Shown here: positions 7,641 through 16,019 of the stretch, piece by piece
Layout of the letters: every line of letters starts with the position of its first letter
Position numbering within the stretch: position 1 is the first letter of the stretch
NCBI RefSeq assembly: GCF_006716815.1
Contig: NZ_VFPS01000002.1
Span: 372,001-436,000 of the forward strand
Length of the DNA stretch: 64,000 nucleotides
Reading direction: 5' to 3'
Source: Microbacterium lacticum
GTDB taxonomy: Bacteria > Actinomycetota > Actinomycetes > Actinomycetales > Microbacteriaceae
Position numbers and translations under genes: made by a program
The notes under the pieces: generated by a model
The model's database searches: none
Told to the model about the DNA's origin: nothing
The model's input: only the letters and a program-made list of their open reading frames with translations

Positions 7641-9497
7641 TCAGCGCCTCCCCGTGCCGAAGATGCCGCGGATCACCGAGGTGAGGATGGTCTGGGTCGA
7701 CTTCGCGTTGAGCACCTGCTCGAGGGGCGAGGTCTCCTTCTTGCGCGAGGTGCGGGTCGTGCGCGACGTGCCCCCCGAGGCCTTCATGAGCCGGTCGTAC
7801 TCGCGCTGGCGCTCCTTCTCGGCGGCCGCGTCGGCCTTCGCGATCGCGGCCTGCTGTTTCGCGAGTTCCTTGTCGGCGGCAGCCTTGGCCTTGGCGGCTT
7901 CCGCCGCGGCATCCGCCTCGGCGGCCGCGTTCATCTTGGCCGTCAGGATCTCGCGCGCCGACTCGCGGTCGATGGGCGTGCCGTACTTCGCCAGCAGCGG
8001 CGACGCCTTCACGGCGCGTTCGATGTCGGGGTCGGGCGTCGGCGACATGAGCCCCTGCGGGGCGCGCAGGCGGGTCCACGCGACGGGCGTCGGCGCGCCC
8101 TTCTCGCTCATGACGGTGACGATCGCCTCACCGGTGCCGAGCTCCTGCAGCACCCGCTCGAGGTCGTACCCGCTCTTGGGGTAGGTGCCGACGGTCGCGC
8201 GGAGCGCCTTCGCGTCGTCGGGGGTGAAGGCGCGGAGCGCGTGCTGCACGCGCGAGCCGAGCTGCCCGAGCACGTCGGAGGGCACGTCCTTCGGGGTCTG
8301 CGTCACGAAGAAGACCCCGACGCCCTTCGAGCGGATGAGGCGGACGGTCTGGGTGATCGAGGACAGGAAGTCCTTCGAGGCATCCTTGAAGAGCAGGTGC
8401 GCCTCGTCGAAGAAGAACACGAGCTTGGGCTTGTCGAGATCGCCGACCTCGGGCAGCAGCTCGTAGAGCTCGGCGAGCAGGTACATGAGGAACGTCGAGA
8501 ACAGCGCCGGCTTGTCGGCGACGCCCGGCACCTCGAGCAGCGAGATGACGCCGCGCCCGTCGGGGGCGGTGCGCAGGAAGTCGTGCACGTCGAACTCGGG
8601 CTCGCCGAAGAACACGTCGGCGCCGTCGTCGGCGAAGGTGATGAGCTCACGCAGGATCACCCCGGCCGTCGCGGACGACAGCCCGCCGAGCTCCTTCAGC
8701 TCACCCTTGCCCTCGTCGCTCGTGAGGTAGCTGAGCACGGCGCGCAGGTCGGAGAGGTCGACGAGGGCGAGACCGTTCTCGTCGGCGTAGTGGAACACGA
8801 GGCCGAGGCTCGACTCCTGCGTCGCGTTGAGCCCGAGCACCTTGCTCAGCAGCAGCGGCCCGAACCCCGACACGGTCGCGCGCACCGGCACGCCCTTGCC
8901 GATGCCGCCGAGGGCGAAGTACTCGGTGACGGATGCCTCGGGCTTCCAGTCCTGCCCGATCGCCTGCGTGCGGGCGAGGAGCTTCTCGTTCGACTCCCCC
9001 GGCGTCGCGACGCCCGACAGGTCGCCCTTCATGTCGGCGGCGAACACGGGCACGCCCTTCGCGGCGAGCTGCTCGGCGAGGCCCTGCAGCGTACGCGTCT
9101 TGCCCGTGCCGGTGGCGCCGGCGACGAGCCCGTGCCGGTTCATCATGCCGAGCGGGATGCGGATCTGCGCGGTCGGCACCGGGTCGCCGTTCATCAGTGC
9201 GCCGAGGTCGAGGGTCTCGCCCGTGAACGTGTACCCCGCGGTGATCGCGGCGATCTCGTCGGCGCCGAGCGGGCCGGATGCCGCGTCGGCGGCGGCCGGT
9301 GCGGGCTCGGGAGCGGGTTCGGCAGGCGCCGGCGCCGCGTCGGCGGGCTCCGCGGGTGAATCCGCGGCATCCGCGGCATCGGCGGCGGCGCGGGCGGCGG
9401 CGAGCGCCGCCTTCGCCTGAGCGAGCTTGAGGGCGGCCTCGGCCGCTTCTGCTTCGGCCTGCAGTCGGGCCAGTTCCGCGTCGTCGGCAGCGTTCAT
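7641..9497 (-). CDS. HerA-like / DUF853 P-loop ATPase
   Basis: 618 residues. After an Ala/Glu-rich coiled-coil N terminus (about 1-85) comes the DUF853 ATPase core: Walker A GATGTGKT, an AADMKGDLSG segment, Walker B KLVFFFDEAHLLF, and a sensor-like VGVFFVTQTPKDVP stretch. A second basic, alanine-rich coiled coil sits before the C terminus. Homologues (YjgR of E. coli) resemble the HerA/FtsK hexameric translocases but their task is not established; DNA or protein translocation is inferred from the fold. The start at 9497 (MNAADDAELARLQ) is preferred to an in-frame codon 12 residues upstream. The PAP2 gene ends 10 bases upstream on the same strand, so the two are probably cotranscribed. Confidence 0.88.
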   Translation of the reverse strand: MNAADDAELARLQAEAEAAEAALKLAQAKAALAAARAAADAADAADSPAEPADAAPAPAEPAPEPAPAAADAASGPLGADEIAAITAGYTFTGETLDLGALMNGDPVPTAQIRIPLGMMNRHGLVAGATGTGKTRTLQGLAEQLAAKGVPVFAADMKGDLSGVATPGESNEKLLARTQAIGQDWKPEASVTEYFALGGIGKGVPVRATVSGFGPLLLSKVLGLNATQESSLGLVFHYADENGLALVDLSDLRAVLSYLTSDEGKGELKELGGLSSATAGVILRELITFADDGADVFFGEPEFDVHDFLRTAPDGRGVISLLEVPGVADKPALFSTFLMYLLAELYELLPEVGDLDKPKLVFFFDEAHLLFKDASKDFLSSITQTVRLIRSKGVGVFFVTQTPKDVPSDVLGQLGSRVQHALRAFTPDDAKALRATVGTYPKSGYDLERVLQELGTGEAIVTVMSEKGAPTPVAWTRLRAPQGLMSPTPDPDIERAVKASPLLAKYGTPIDRESAREILTAKMNAAAEADAAAEAAKAKAAADKELAKQQAAIAKADAAAEKERQREYDRLMKASGGTSRTTRTSRKKETSPLEQVLNAKSTQTILTSVIRGIFGTGRR

Positions 9498-9507
9498 GGC
9501 GCTCAGC

Positions 9508-10146
9508 CTAGCGATCCGGGCGACGGGCCTCACGGTCGAGAGCGGGCGTGAAGAACGCCGCGACCACGAGCGCCGCGCCGAGCCCGGCGAGCGTGCCGCC
9601 GACGGTGTCGGTGAACCAGTGCGCGTGCACGCCGGTGCGGCTGAACGCCATGGCGAACACCCACGCGGCTCCGACGATCGCGACCCACAGCCGCGGCACG
9701 ATCACGACCGCGATGACCGCCAGGGTCGCCGCGTTGGCCGTGTGCCCCGAGGGGTACGAGCCGTGGTCGGAGACGACGATCATGTCCTCGGGGCGCGCGC
9801 GGCCGAACATCGCCTTCAGCACCTGCACGATCAGGGCGCTGCCGGCCGAGGCGCACAGCGCGAACAACGCGCCCCACGGGCGCCGTAGGGCGAGCAGGAT
9901 CGCCGCCGTGCCCAGCGGCACGACGAAGGTCGCGAACCAGCCGCCGCCGAGGAAGTTCAGCACGAGCGCGAGCGGCCGGAGGAAGGAGAACACGTCGACG
10001 AACGAGTTCCACCAGTCGTCGATGTCGATGTCGACCTCGAGGGTGATCTGGATGCCGAGGCCGATCGCCAGCACGATCAGCACGACCCCGATCACCAGGC
10101 GCTGCAGTCCCGTCGTCTCGACCTCGTCGTCCACCGGTGCGCTCAT
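9508..10146 (-). CDS. PAP2-family membrane phosphatase
   Basis: 212 residues with about five membrane helices. The three phosphatase signatures are present in order: KAMFGRARP (KxxxxxxRP-type), PSGHT, and SRTGVHAHWFTD (SRxxxxxHxxxD). These form the vanadium-haloperoxidase-like active site that removes phosphate from lipid phosphates such as undecaprenyl pyrophosphate or phosphatidic acid; which one cannot be told from sequence. Active site faces outside in this family. It precedes the DUF853 ATPase gene by 10 bases on the same strand. Confidence 0.88.
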   Translation of the reverse strand: MSAPVDDEVETTGLQRLVIGVVLIVLAIGLGIQITLEVDIDIDDWWNSFVDVFSFLRPLALVLNFLGGGWFATFVVPLGTAAILLALRRPWGALFALCASAGSALIVQVLKAMFGRARPEDMIVVSDHGSYPSGHTANAATLAVIAVVIVPRLWVAIVGAAWVFAMAFSRTGVHAHWFTDTVGGTLAGLGAALVVAAFFTPALDREARRPDR

Positions 10147-10192
10147 CGACCCATTGTGGCAGGCGTGGCGCGAACCCCCGCGCCGCGGACAC

Positions 10193-11548
10193 TCACGGCG
10201 CGAGCCGCTGCACGGTGCGCGGGCGGACGATCAGCCACAACGACAGGCATCCGATCACAGCGCAGCCGACCATGACCGAAGCCATCGTCGTAGCGGTGAT
10301 GCCGGCGTCGCGGGCGATCCAGCCGACGATCGGCGAGATGAGCCCGGCGACGCCGAAGTTGCAGGCGCCGATGATGGATGCCGCGGTGCCGGCGGCCTTG
10401 CCGTGCCGGTCGAGCGCCAGCACCTGCACGCACGGGAAGGTGAAGCCGCATGCGGTCATGAAGACGAACAGGGCGGCCATCGTCGGCCAGAGGCCGAGCC
10501 CCAGCTGATCGAACACGATGATCGCGGCCGAGGCGAGGACGAGCGTGGCGGTCGAGAACGCGAGCACCCACTGCGGCCCGAAGCGGGCGGCGAGCCGCGA
10601 CGCGGTCTGCACGCCGAGCACCACGCCGAGCGAGTTGACCGCGAACAGCATCCCGTACTGCTGCGCGTCGAAGCCGTACCCCTCCTGGAAGAGGAACGAC
10701 GAGGAGGACAGATAGGAGAAGAGGCCGGAGAAGGTCATGCCGCCGATGATCAGCACGCCGATGAACACCCGGTCGCTGAAGACGCTGCGGTAGCGCTGCA
10801 GCACCGTCGCGCCGCCGTTCGCGCCGCGGCGGGCCTTGGGCAGCGTCTCGGGCACGAGCGCGATCGCCGAGACGAGCATGACGGCGCCGTACACGGCGAG
10901 CACGACGAAGATGCCGCGCCAGGGCATGACCGCGAGAAGCGCCGAGCCGATGAGCGGCGCGATGACGGGCGCGACGCCGGAGACGAGGGCGAGCCGGCTC
11001 AGCATCACCACGAGGCGACGGCCGCCGAACAGGTCGCGCACGATCGCCATGGCGACGACGCCGCCGGCGGCGGCGCCCATGCCCATCAGCACGCGAGCGA
11101 TGGCGAGGAGCGTGAGATCGGGGGCGAGCGCCGCGCCGATGCTCGCGATCACGTGCAGTGCGGTCACCGCGAGCAGCGGCCGGCGGCGGCCGACCTTGTC
11201 GCTCAGCGGGCCGACGATGAGCTGGCCGAGCGCGAAGCCGATCATCGTGCCGGTGAGGGTGAGCTGGATCGCCGCGGCCGTCGTCTGGAAGTCCTGCTGC
11301 AGCACCGGGAACGCGGGCAGGTACAGATCGATCGTGAAGGGGCCGAGCGCCGTGAGCGCGCCGAGCAGGATGATGTAGACGACCCGGCGGCCGGTGCCGA
11401 TGGCGTCGCCCGGGTGCAGCACGATCGGCGCCGTCGCGGGGTTCGCGCCGAGCGTGCGGATCGCGCCGGTCTGGGCAGCGGGCGTGGAGGAGGTGGAGGG
11501 CGAAGCGGTGTCGCGCACGGGGTCCCGTCGTTCGAAACGATTCGGCAA
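10193..11548 (-). CDS. Bcr/CflA-family multidrug efflux MFS transporter
   Basis: 451 residues, twelve hydrophobic helices after a 45-residue Ser/Thr/Ala-rich cytoplasmic N terminus. The Bcr/CflA pattern is seen at the first helix (GALTALGPFTIDLYLPAFP), motif A is GPLSDKVGRRRPLL, and the antiporter motif C region is RLALVSGVAPVIAPLIGS. The family exports drugs such as bicyclomycin, chloramphenicol or sulfonamides by proton antiport; the natural substrate here is unknown. It is divergent from the DUF3105 gene across a 113-base gap, and 46 bases upstream of the PAP2 gene. Confidence 0.88.
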   Translation of the reverse strand: MPNRFERRDPVRDTASPSTSSTPAAQTGAIRTLGANPATAPIVLHPGDAIGTGRRVVYIILLGALTALGPFTIDLYLPAFPVLQQDFQTTAAAIQLTLTGTMIGFALGQLIVGPLSDKVGRRRPLLAVTALHVIASIGAALAPDLTLLAIARVLMGMGAAAGGVVAMAIVRDLFGGRRLVVMLSRLALVSGVAPVIAPLIGSALLAVMPWRGIFVVLAVYGAVMLVSAIALVPETLPKARRGANGGATVLQRYRSVFSDRVFIGVLIIGGMTFSGLFSYLSSSSFLFQEGYGFDAQQYGMLFAVNSLGVVLGVQTASRLAARFGPQWVLAFSTATLVLASAAIIVFDQLGLGLWPTMAALFVFMTACGFTFPCVQVLALDRHGKAAGTAASIIGACNFGVAGLISPIVGWIARDAGITATTMASVMVGCAVIGCLSLWLIVRPRTVQRLAP

Positions 11549-11661
11549 AACCCGTCCATCGTATCGCTCCCAGCCTTCTCCCCGGCCGGGGTCGTATCCG
11601 AGCGCATAGAATCGTGCTGTCCTCCCGCTCCGCGGACCGCACCCGAGCCGAGATCACGCAC

Positions 11662-12369
11662 ATGACCCCGACCTCCTCCGGCACGCGTCAGAGCGGCAAC
11701 CCCGCCACGCAGGCCGCGATCGACCTCACCGTCAAGCAGCAGCGCGAGCAGCAGAAGCAGCAGAAGCTCGCCGAATACGAGCGTCAGCTCGCCCGGCGCC
11801 GCCGCGGCCGCCTCACCTGGTGGATCGTCGGCTCCGCCGCCGGCCTCGTCGTGATCGCGCTGATCGCGGCATCCATCATCTTCACGCCGAAGCCCGCGAC
11901 CTACGACGCCGGCGGCACAGGCGCCGAGATCGAGGGCGTCGAGACGTTCACGAACGAGACTCAGCACGTCGAGGGCGCCGTCGACTACCCGCAGAACCCG
12001 CCCGCGGGCGGCCCGCACAACCAGTACTGGCTGAACTGCGGCGTCTACGACCAGCCGCAGCAGAACGAGAACGCGGTGCACTCGCTCGAGCACGGCGCCG
12101 TCTGGGTCACCTACGACGCGTCGCGGGTGAGCGGCGACGAGCTGGCCACCCTGACCTCGCACCTGCCGTCGAGCTACGCGATCCTCTCGCCGTACGAGGG
12201 CCTGCCGAGCCCGATCGTGCTGTCCGCGTGGAACGCGCAGCTGAAGCTCGACAGCGCCTCCGACCCGCGCATCGGCGAGTTCTTCGAGGAGTACTGGCGC
12301 AGCCAGAACGTGCCCGAGCCCGGCGCCGCGTGCACCGGCGCCATCGACGGGCCCGGCAAGACGTCGTGA
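11662..12369 (+). CDS. DUF3105 membrane-anchored protein
   Basis: 235 residues: a charged, glutamine-rich coiled-coil N terminus with KQQREQQKQQKLAEYERQLARRRRGR, one membrane helix (about 55-78), then an extracytoplasmic DUF3105 domain with the typical PPAGGPHNQYWLNCGVYD and VHSLEHGAVWVTYD signatures. The paired histidines and cysteine suggest metal or disulfide chemistry, but no function is established for the family. The ATG at 11662 was chosen over one 16 codons upstream because the extra residues are unlike the family; no strong Shine-Dalgarno decides it. It overlaps the next gene by 4 bases (GTGA), and the DUF3105-DUF305 pairing is common in actinobacteria. Confidence 0.8.
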   Translation: MTPTSSGTRQSGNPATQAAIDLTVKQQREQQKQQKLAEYERQLARRRRGRLTWWIVGSAAGLVVIALIAASIIFTPKPATYDAGGTGAEIEGVETFTNETQHVEGAVDYPQNPPAGGPHNQYWLNCGVYDQPQQNENAVHSLEHGAVWVTYDASRVSGDELATLTSHLPSSYAILSPYEGLPSPIVLSAWNAQLKLDSASDPRIGEFFEEYWRSQNVPEPGAACTGAIDGPGKTS

Positions 12370-13064
12370 CCTCGGCGCCCGGGGCCGCGCCCGCAGAACG
12401 CACCGGCCGCAGCCTGCCGCCGTGGTGGGCGGTGCTGCTCGTGGCGATCGCCGTGGCGGGGGTCGCCTTCGCGATCGGCCGGTTCACGACGTTCGCCGCC
12501 GCCCCGGCCACGCCCGGCACCGACTCGCCCGAGGCGGGGTTCGCCCGCGACATGCAGGTGCACCACGGGCAGGCGGTCGAGATGGCGATGGACATCTACC
12601 GCACCACCGAGAACGACGACGTGCGGGTGCTCGCCTACGACATCGCGACCACCCAGTCGGCGCAGAAGGGCGAGTTCTACGACTGGCTCGTGAAGTGGAA
12701 CCTGCCCCAGCGCGGCGCCCCGCTCATGTCCTGGATGCAGGGGTGGACGGATGCCTCGGGCTCCGATCACGAGCACGGCGGCGGGTCCGCGCCGGCATCC
12801 GAGGCCGAGCTCATGACCCAGATGGGGATGGCGAGCGCCGCCGACCTCGCCCAGCTGCGCGCCGAGTCGGGCACCGCCGCCGACTGCACGTTCCTGCGGC
12901 TGATGATCCGCCACCACGAGGGCGCGGTGCCGATGGCGGAGGCCCTCCTCGACCTCGGCAGCGAGCCGCGCGCGCTGCAGGTCGCCGAATCGATCCGCGC
13001 CACCCAGTCGGCCGAGATCGACCTGATGACGAGCCTGCGCGCGGGCCTCGCCTGCACCGACTGA
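12366..13064 (+). CDS. DUF305 family protein, ferritin-like, membrane-anchored
   Basis: 232 residues starting at the GTG that overlaps the DUF3105 stop. One N-terminal membrane helix (about residues 18-40) is followed by two four-helix DUF305 repeats. Each carries the family histidine motif: MQVHHGQAVEMA in the first and IRHHEGAVPMAEAL in the second, with conserved acidic residues. DUF305 proteins have been linked to copper handling or extracellular metal binding, but this is not proven. Tight coupling to the DUF3105 gene implies they work as a pair at the outer face of the membrane. Confidence 0.85.
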   Translation: MTSAPGAAPAERTGRSLPPWWAVLLVAIAVAGVAFAIGRFTTFAAAPATPGTDSPEAGFARDMQVHHGQAVEMAMDIYRTTENDDVRVLAYDIATTQSAQKGEFYDWLVKWNLPQRGAPLMSWMQGWTDASGSDHEHGGGSAPASEAELMTQMGMASAADLAQLRAESGTAADCTFLRLMIRHHEGAVPMAEALLDLGSEPRALQVAESIRATQSAEIDLMTSLRAGLACTD

Positions 13065-13125
13065 CGCGCCGCCCTCGCACCGGCGCCGCCCTCACCCGGC
13101 GTGCAGCCCTCACCCGGGGCCACCC

Positions 13126-13542
13126 TCACCCGGCGTGCAGCACCGGGCGGAAGAAGCGCCCGGCCGGGGGCGCCCACAGCGCGATGAGCACGAGCAGGTA
13201 GACCACGATCTGCGCCGCTGCCCACCAGCTCCACTCCCGCGCGAGGGCGAGGGCGAGGGTCCACGCCTGCAGCACGATCAGCGCGGCGGCGAGGAGCGTG
13301 ACGAACAGGCGGGACAGTCCGCTCCCCCGCGACAGCCCCGCCGCGGCGGCGACCGAGAGCAGTCCGAACAGGATGATCCCGGCGCCGACGAGCGAGACGA
13401 TCACGACGAGGTCGGCGGGCACCTCGTAGCGGCTCAGCAGGAACAGCACGCCGAACATCGCGCTCGCGAGCCCGCCGAGGTAGACCGCCACGACCGCGAG
13501 GGTCACCGGAACCGGACGGGATACGGTCTGCGGATGCGGCAC
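13126..13542 (-). CDS. Small four-helix membrane protein, unknown function
   Basis: 138 residues from a GTG at 13542 (MPHPQTVSRPVPVT after initiation), with four predicted membrane helices, a conserved-looking LAREWSWW segment between helices three and four, and a short C-terminal tail GRFFRPVLHAG. The frame is open a further 27 codons upstream to an ATG at 13623, but that extension overlaps the LacI-family remnant and looks like chance. I do not recognise a named family; proteins of this size and layout are frequent in Microbacteriaceae. It faces the DUF305 gene convergently with 61 bases between the stops. Confidence 0.6.
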   Translation of the reverse strand: MPHPQTVSRPVPVTLAVVAVYLGGLASAMFGVLFLLSRYEVPADLVVIVSLVGAGIILFGLLSVAAAAGLSRGSGLSRLFVTLLAAALIVLQAWTLALALAREWSWWAAAQIVVYLLVLIALWAPPAGRFFRPVLHAG

Positions 13543-13621
13543 CGTCGGGTGCGCGGAGGCGTCGACGAGCGTGCGGGCGACGTAGCGGCGCTGCACGAGC
13601 CGCACGATCTCGATCAGGCAC

Positions 13622-13958
13622 ACCGCCCGACCTGCTCAGCGACACGCGCCACCGCCCCACGGCGATCGTGGGGGTGTGCGACGAGGTAGCGATCGGCGCG
13701 ATCATCGCCGCGCGGCGGCTCGGCATCCAGGTGCCGTCGGGGCTCAGCGTCGTGGGGATCGACGACCACGAGTTCGCCGAGATGTTCGCGCTGACCACCC
13801 TGCAGCAGGTGCCGCGAGATCAGGGGCGGAGCGCGGTCGCCGTGCTCCTCGCGGAGATCGCCGATCCGGCGCGCGAGCGCACGGAGCTCCGGATGCCGGC
13901 GCGCCTGGTCGTCCGCAGTTCGACGGCGGCCCTCCAGGACGACGCGTTCGGTCTCTGA
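13622..13958 (+). pseudogene. LacI/GalR-family regulator, C-terminal remnant
   Basis: About 110 codons match only the last third of a LacI-family repressor: RPTAIVGVCDEVAIGA (the usual P-T-A-x-F-x-x-N-D-x-x-A-x-G element), RRLGIQVPSGLSVVGIDDHEF and a C-terminal LTTLQQVPRDQGRSAVAVLL segment ending LVVRSST. No DNA-binding helix-turn-helix or ligand-binding first lobe can be read upstream: the sequence there belongs to the opposite-strand membrane protein. It has no credible start of its own. It is therefore a truncated leftover, probably from a deletion whose breakpoint is near 13620. It ends 30 bases before the rplL terminator hairpin. Confidence 0.75.
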
Positions 13959-13987
13959 GGGACAACCTCACGCCCCGTGGAACGCGG

Positions 13988-14016
13988 AAGACCCCCGGGC
14001 ATCGCCCGGGGGTCTT
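13988..14016 (-). terminator. Transcription terminator of rplJ-rplL
   Basis: A 12-bp perfect stem, AAGACCCCCGGG and its complement, with a 5-base loop, starts 27 bases beyond the rplL stop. The U-tract is poor on both sides, as is common in high-GC actinobacteria. The symmetric stem could also stop transcripts arriving from the LacI remnant on the other strand. Confidence 0.75.
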
Positions 14017-14042
14017 CGCTGCGATTCTCCGAAGAGACTCGA

Positions 14043-14435
14043 TTACTTGAGGGTGACGGTCGCGCCGGCCTCTTCGAGGGAAGCCTTGGCCTTCTCGGCG
14101 GTCTCCTTGTTGGCGCCCTCGAGGACGGCCTTGGGGGCACCGTCGACGACGGCCTTGGCCTCGCCGAGGCCGAGCGAGGTGAGCTCGCGGACGACCTTGA
14201 TGACCTGGATCTTCTTGTCACCGGCGGCCTCGAGGATGACGTCGAACGAGTCCTTCTCCTCCTCGGCGGCGGCGTCGCCGGCACCACCGGCGGGGGCACC
14301 CGCGGCGGCGACCGCGACGGGCGCGGCGGCGGTGACGTCGAAGGCCTCCTCGAACGCCTTCACGAACTCGCTGAGCTCGATGAGCGTGAGCTCCTTGAAC
14401 TGGTCGAGCAGCTCCTCAGTGCTGAGCTTTGCCAT
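14043..14435 (-). CDS. rplL: 50S ribosomal protein L7/L12
   Basis: 130 residues, the usual length. The N-terminal dimerisation region starts [30 protein letters not shown], the hinge is Ala/Gly-rich ([20 protein letters not shown]), and the C-terminal factor-binding domain has [20 protein letters not shown] and the closing [14 protein letters not shown]. It forms the ribosome stalk with L10 and recruits translation factors. It follows rplJ by 42 bases in the same operon. rpoB, which often follows in actinobacteria, is not found downstream here. Confidence 0.98.
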   Translation of the reverse strand: MAKLSTEELLDQFKELTLIELSEFVKAFEEAFDVTAAAPVAVAAAGAPAGGAGDAAAEEEKDSFDVILEAAGDKKIQVIKVVRELTSLGLGEAKAVVDGAPKAVLEGANKETAEKAKASLEEAGATVTLK

Positions 14436-14477
14436 GATTTTCTCCTTGAGTTGGGGTTCTTCTACGCCGAGGCCGAA

Positions 14478-14993
14478 TCAGGCCTCGGACTCCTTCTTCA
14501 CGCGCAGCGCGTCGACCGTGCGAACGGTCTTCGAGGGGAGCGCGTTGAAGACGTATGCCGCCTTGGTCAGCGAGGCCTTCATCGCACCGGCGAGCTTCGC
14601 CAGCAGGACTTCACGGCTCTCGAGATCGGCGAGCTTGTTCACCTCGTCGGCGGTCAGGGCGGCACCGTCGAAGTACCCGCCCTTGATCACCAGCAGAGGG
14701 TGTGCCTTGGCGAAGGCACGCAGGCCCTTCGCGACGGCGACCGGGTCACCGTGCACGAAAGCGATGGCAGACGGGCCCTTGAGCTCGTCGTCCAGCCCCT
14801 CGACCCCGGCGCGCTGCGCCGCGATCTTGGTCAGCGTGTTCTTCACCACGGCGTACTCCGCGTCCTGACGGATGCTGTTGCGGAGCTCCTTGAGCTCGGC
14901 AACCGTCAGACCGCGGTACTCGGTCAGCAGGACGGCGGTCGAACCCTCGAAATTCTTCGTGAGCTCGGCGACCGATGCTTCCTTCTGCGCCAT
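14478..14993 (-). CDS. rplJ: 50S ribosomal protein L10
   Basis: 171 residues from the ATG at 14993. AAGGAG lies 5 bases before this ATG, whereas the GTG two codons earlier sits inside that Shine-Dalgarno sequence, so the ATG is the likely start. The sequence is typical: [35 protein letters not shown] region, then IKGGYFDG and a C-terminal L12-binding helix ([12 protein letters not shown]). L10 anchors the L7/L12 stalk and usually controls its own operon by binding the leader of the message. Confidence 0.97.
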   Translation of the reverse strand: MAQKEASVAELTKNFEGSTAVLLTEYRGLTVAELKELRNSIRQDAEYAVVKNTLTKIAAQRAGVEGLDDELKGPSAIAFVHGDPVAVAKGLRAFAKAHPLLVIKGGYFDGAALTADEVNKLADLESREVLLAKLAGAMKASLTKAAYVFNALPSKTVRTVDALRVKKESEA

Positions 14994-14999
14994 GGCCAC

Positions 15000-15230
15000 T
15001 CCTTATGTCTCATCAGACATGTCTACGAGACGCCCCGCGGGAGCGAGACGTCGCCATCGACGCTGTCCCCCCACAACACGAAAAAGCTCCGGCGCATGCG
15101 CACGGAGCTTCTGATCCGGTTTCCCGGGAATTCTGTGACACCTGCGCGGGCCCCTGCGATGCAAGGCTTCGTCGACATGCACTCGCGCGCACGCCGAGAC
15201 CAGCGGTCTTTGGCTCCCTCCAGTGTACGC
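15000..15230 (-). promoter_or_regulatory. rplJ 5' leader with attenuator-like hairpin
   Basis: About 230 bases precede rplJ without a gene on its strand. The minus strand here contains a strong hairpin at 15081-15110, stem AAGCTCCG/CGGAGCTT followed by a run of five T residues, which is an intrinsic terminator inside the leader. Placed between the probable promoter and rplJ, it fits the autogenous L10-leader arrangement in which the L10-L12 complex controls read-through or translation. I cannot confirm the kink-turn L10 site by eye. Confidence 0.5.
15081..15110 (-). terminator. Intrinsic terminator/attenuator in the rplJ leader
   Basis: Perfect 8-bp stem AAGCTCCG/CGGAGCTT with an 11-base loop that itself contains the palindrome GCGCATGCGC, followed on the minus strand by TTTTT. 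It lies about 90 bases upstream of the rplJ start. Confidence 0.6.
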
Positions 15231-15341
15231 GAGTCGGATGTCCCGCACAAAATCACCGGCGCACCGCTCGGGGCATGGGCAGTTCTCCCCATACGCGTCC
15301 GGAACCGAGCCCACCTAGGGTCGAGCCGACGCGGAGGGGAC

Positions 15342-15874
15342 ATGGTCGATCTCAGAGTGGACACGGGCGCGATCCGGCGCAGTCAGGCGACGTTCAGCGA
15401 CATCCGCGACAGGCTGGAGTCCGCGATGGCGGGCTTCGATTCGGTGTCGGGCGCGAGCGTCGCCCAAGAGGAGCTGCGTCGGCGCCCGGAGGCGGGAGCG
15501 CACGATGAGTTCCGGCGCGGGCGTTCCGCGCCTCGCTCGACGACGGCTTCCGACCGCAGCTGAGCGACGTGCACGAGGCCTTCGGGTCGTCGCGCGACGC
15601 TCTCTCCGCCTGGGCGAACGAACTCGACGGATTCCAGAGCCGTGCCCGCGACCTCGAGAACGAGGCGAGCCTCGCCGCAGGAGCACTCGACCGGCGGAAC
15701 CGCGAACGCGCACAGGCGCGCAGCGACGCGCTGGCCGACCCGATCGCCGCCGCCGGCAGCACCGACCTGGCCGACGCCGATCGGCGCGCCCGCGCCGCAG
15801 AGGCGACACTCGATGGCATCCGTCGGCGCGCCCGCGCCCTCGAGGCCGAAGCCGACGCCCGCGCGATCGCCTGA
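15342..15874 (+). pseudogene. WXG/type VII secretion-like coiled-coil protein, frameshifted
   Basis: An ATG at 15342 with GGAGGGGA before it starts MVDLRVDTGAIRRSQATF and SDIRDRLESAMAGFDSV, which looks like the start of a WXG100-like small helical protein. After about residue 50 this frame turns into arginine-rich nonsense and stops at 15563. From about 15512 the +2 frame carries a good helical continuation: FRASLDDGFRPQLSDVHEAF, then SSRDALSAWANELDGF and a long Ala/Arg/Glu coiled coil ending ARAIA at 15874. Either one gene carries a frameshift, or two adjacent genes were joined by a deletion. A sequencing error is possible but other breaks follow within 1 kb. Confidence 0.6.
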
Positions 15875-16019
15875 TGACCGCGAGGCGCAGATGTCGGGCA
15901 ACGACCTCGCCGGCGCACTCGCTCAGCCGGCGGTGAACCTCGTCGAGCGCGGCCGCAACCTCATCCAGGGCCAGTGCCCGCGCACCGACCAGGAGATCGC
16001 CGACCGTGACGGAGACTGA
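15875..16019 (+). pseudogene. Short coding remnant, possibly 3' end of the preceding gene
   Basis: From 15875 the reading quality moves to the frame beginning DDREAQMSGNDLAGALAQ and ending with a stop at 16019 that overlaps the GTG of the next coding segment by 14 bases, as in a coupled operon. There is an ATG at 15893 with no good Shine-Dalgarno sequence. It could be the last 40 codons of the WXG-like gene after a second frameshift, or a very small separate gene. Low certainty. Confidence 0.35.

Noticed and set aside
9548..11665. 705-codon plus-strand frame opposite PAP2 and the Bcr-type exporter
   Set aside because: Antisense low-complexity sequence rich in His, Arg, Ala and Asp; the opposite strand has two clear membrane proteins.
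13977..15563. Long plus-strand open frame over rplL and rplJ
   Set aside because: It is the antisense of two certain ribosomal genes; only its last part, from 15342, has its own start and Shine-Dalgarno.
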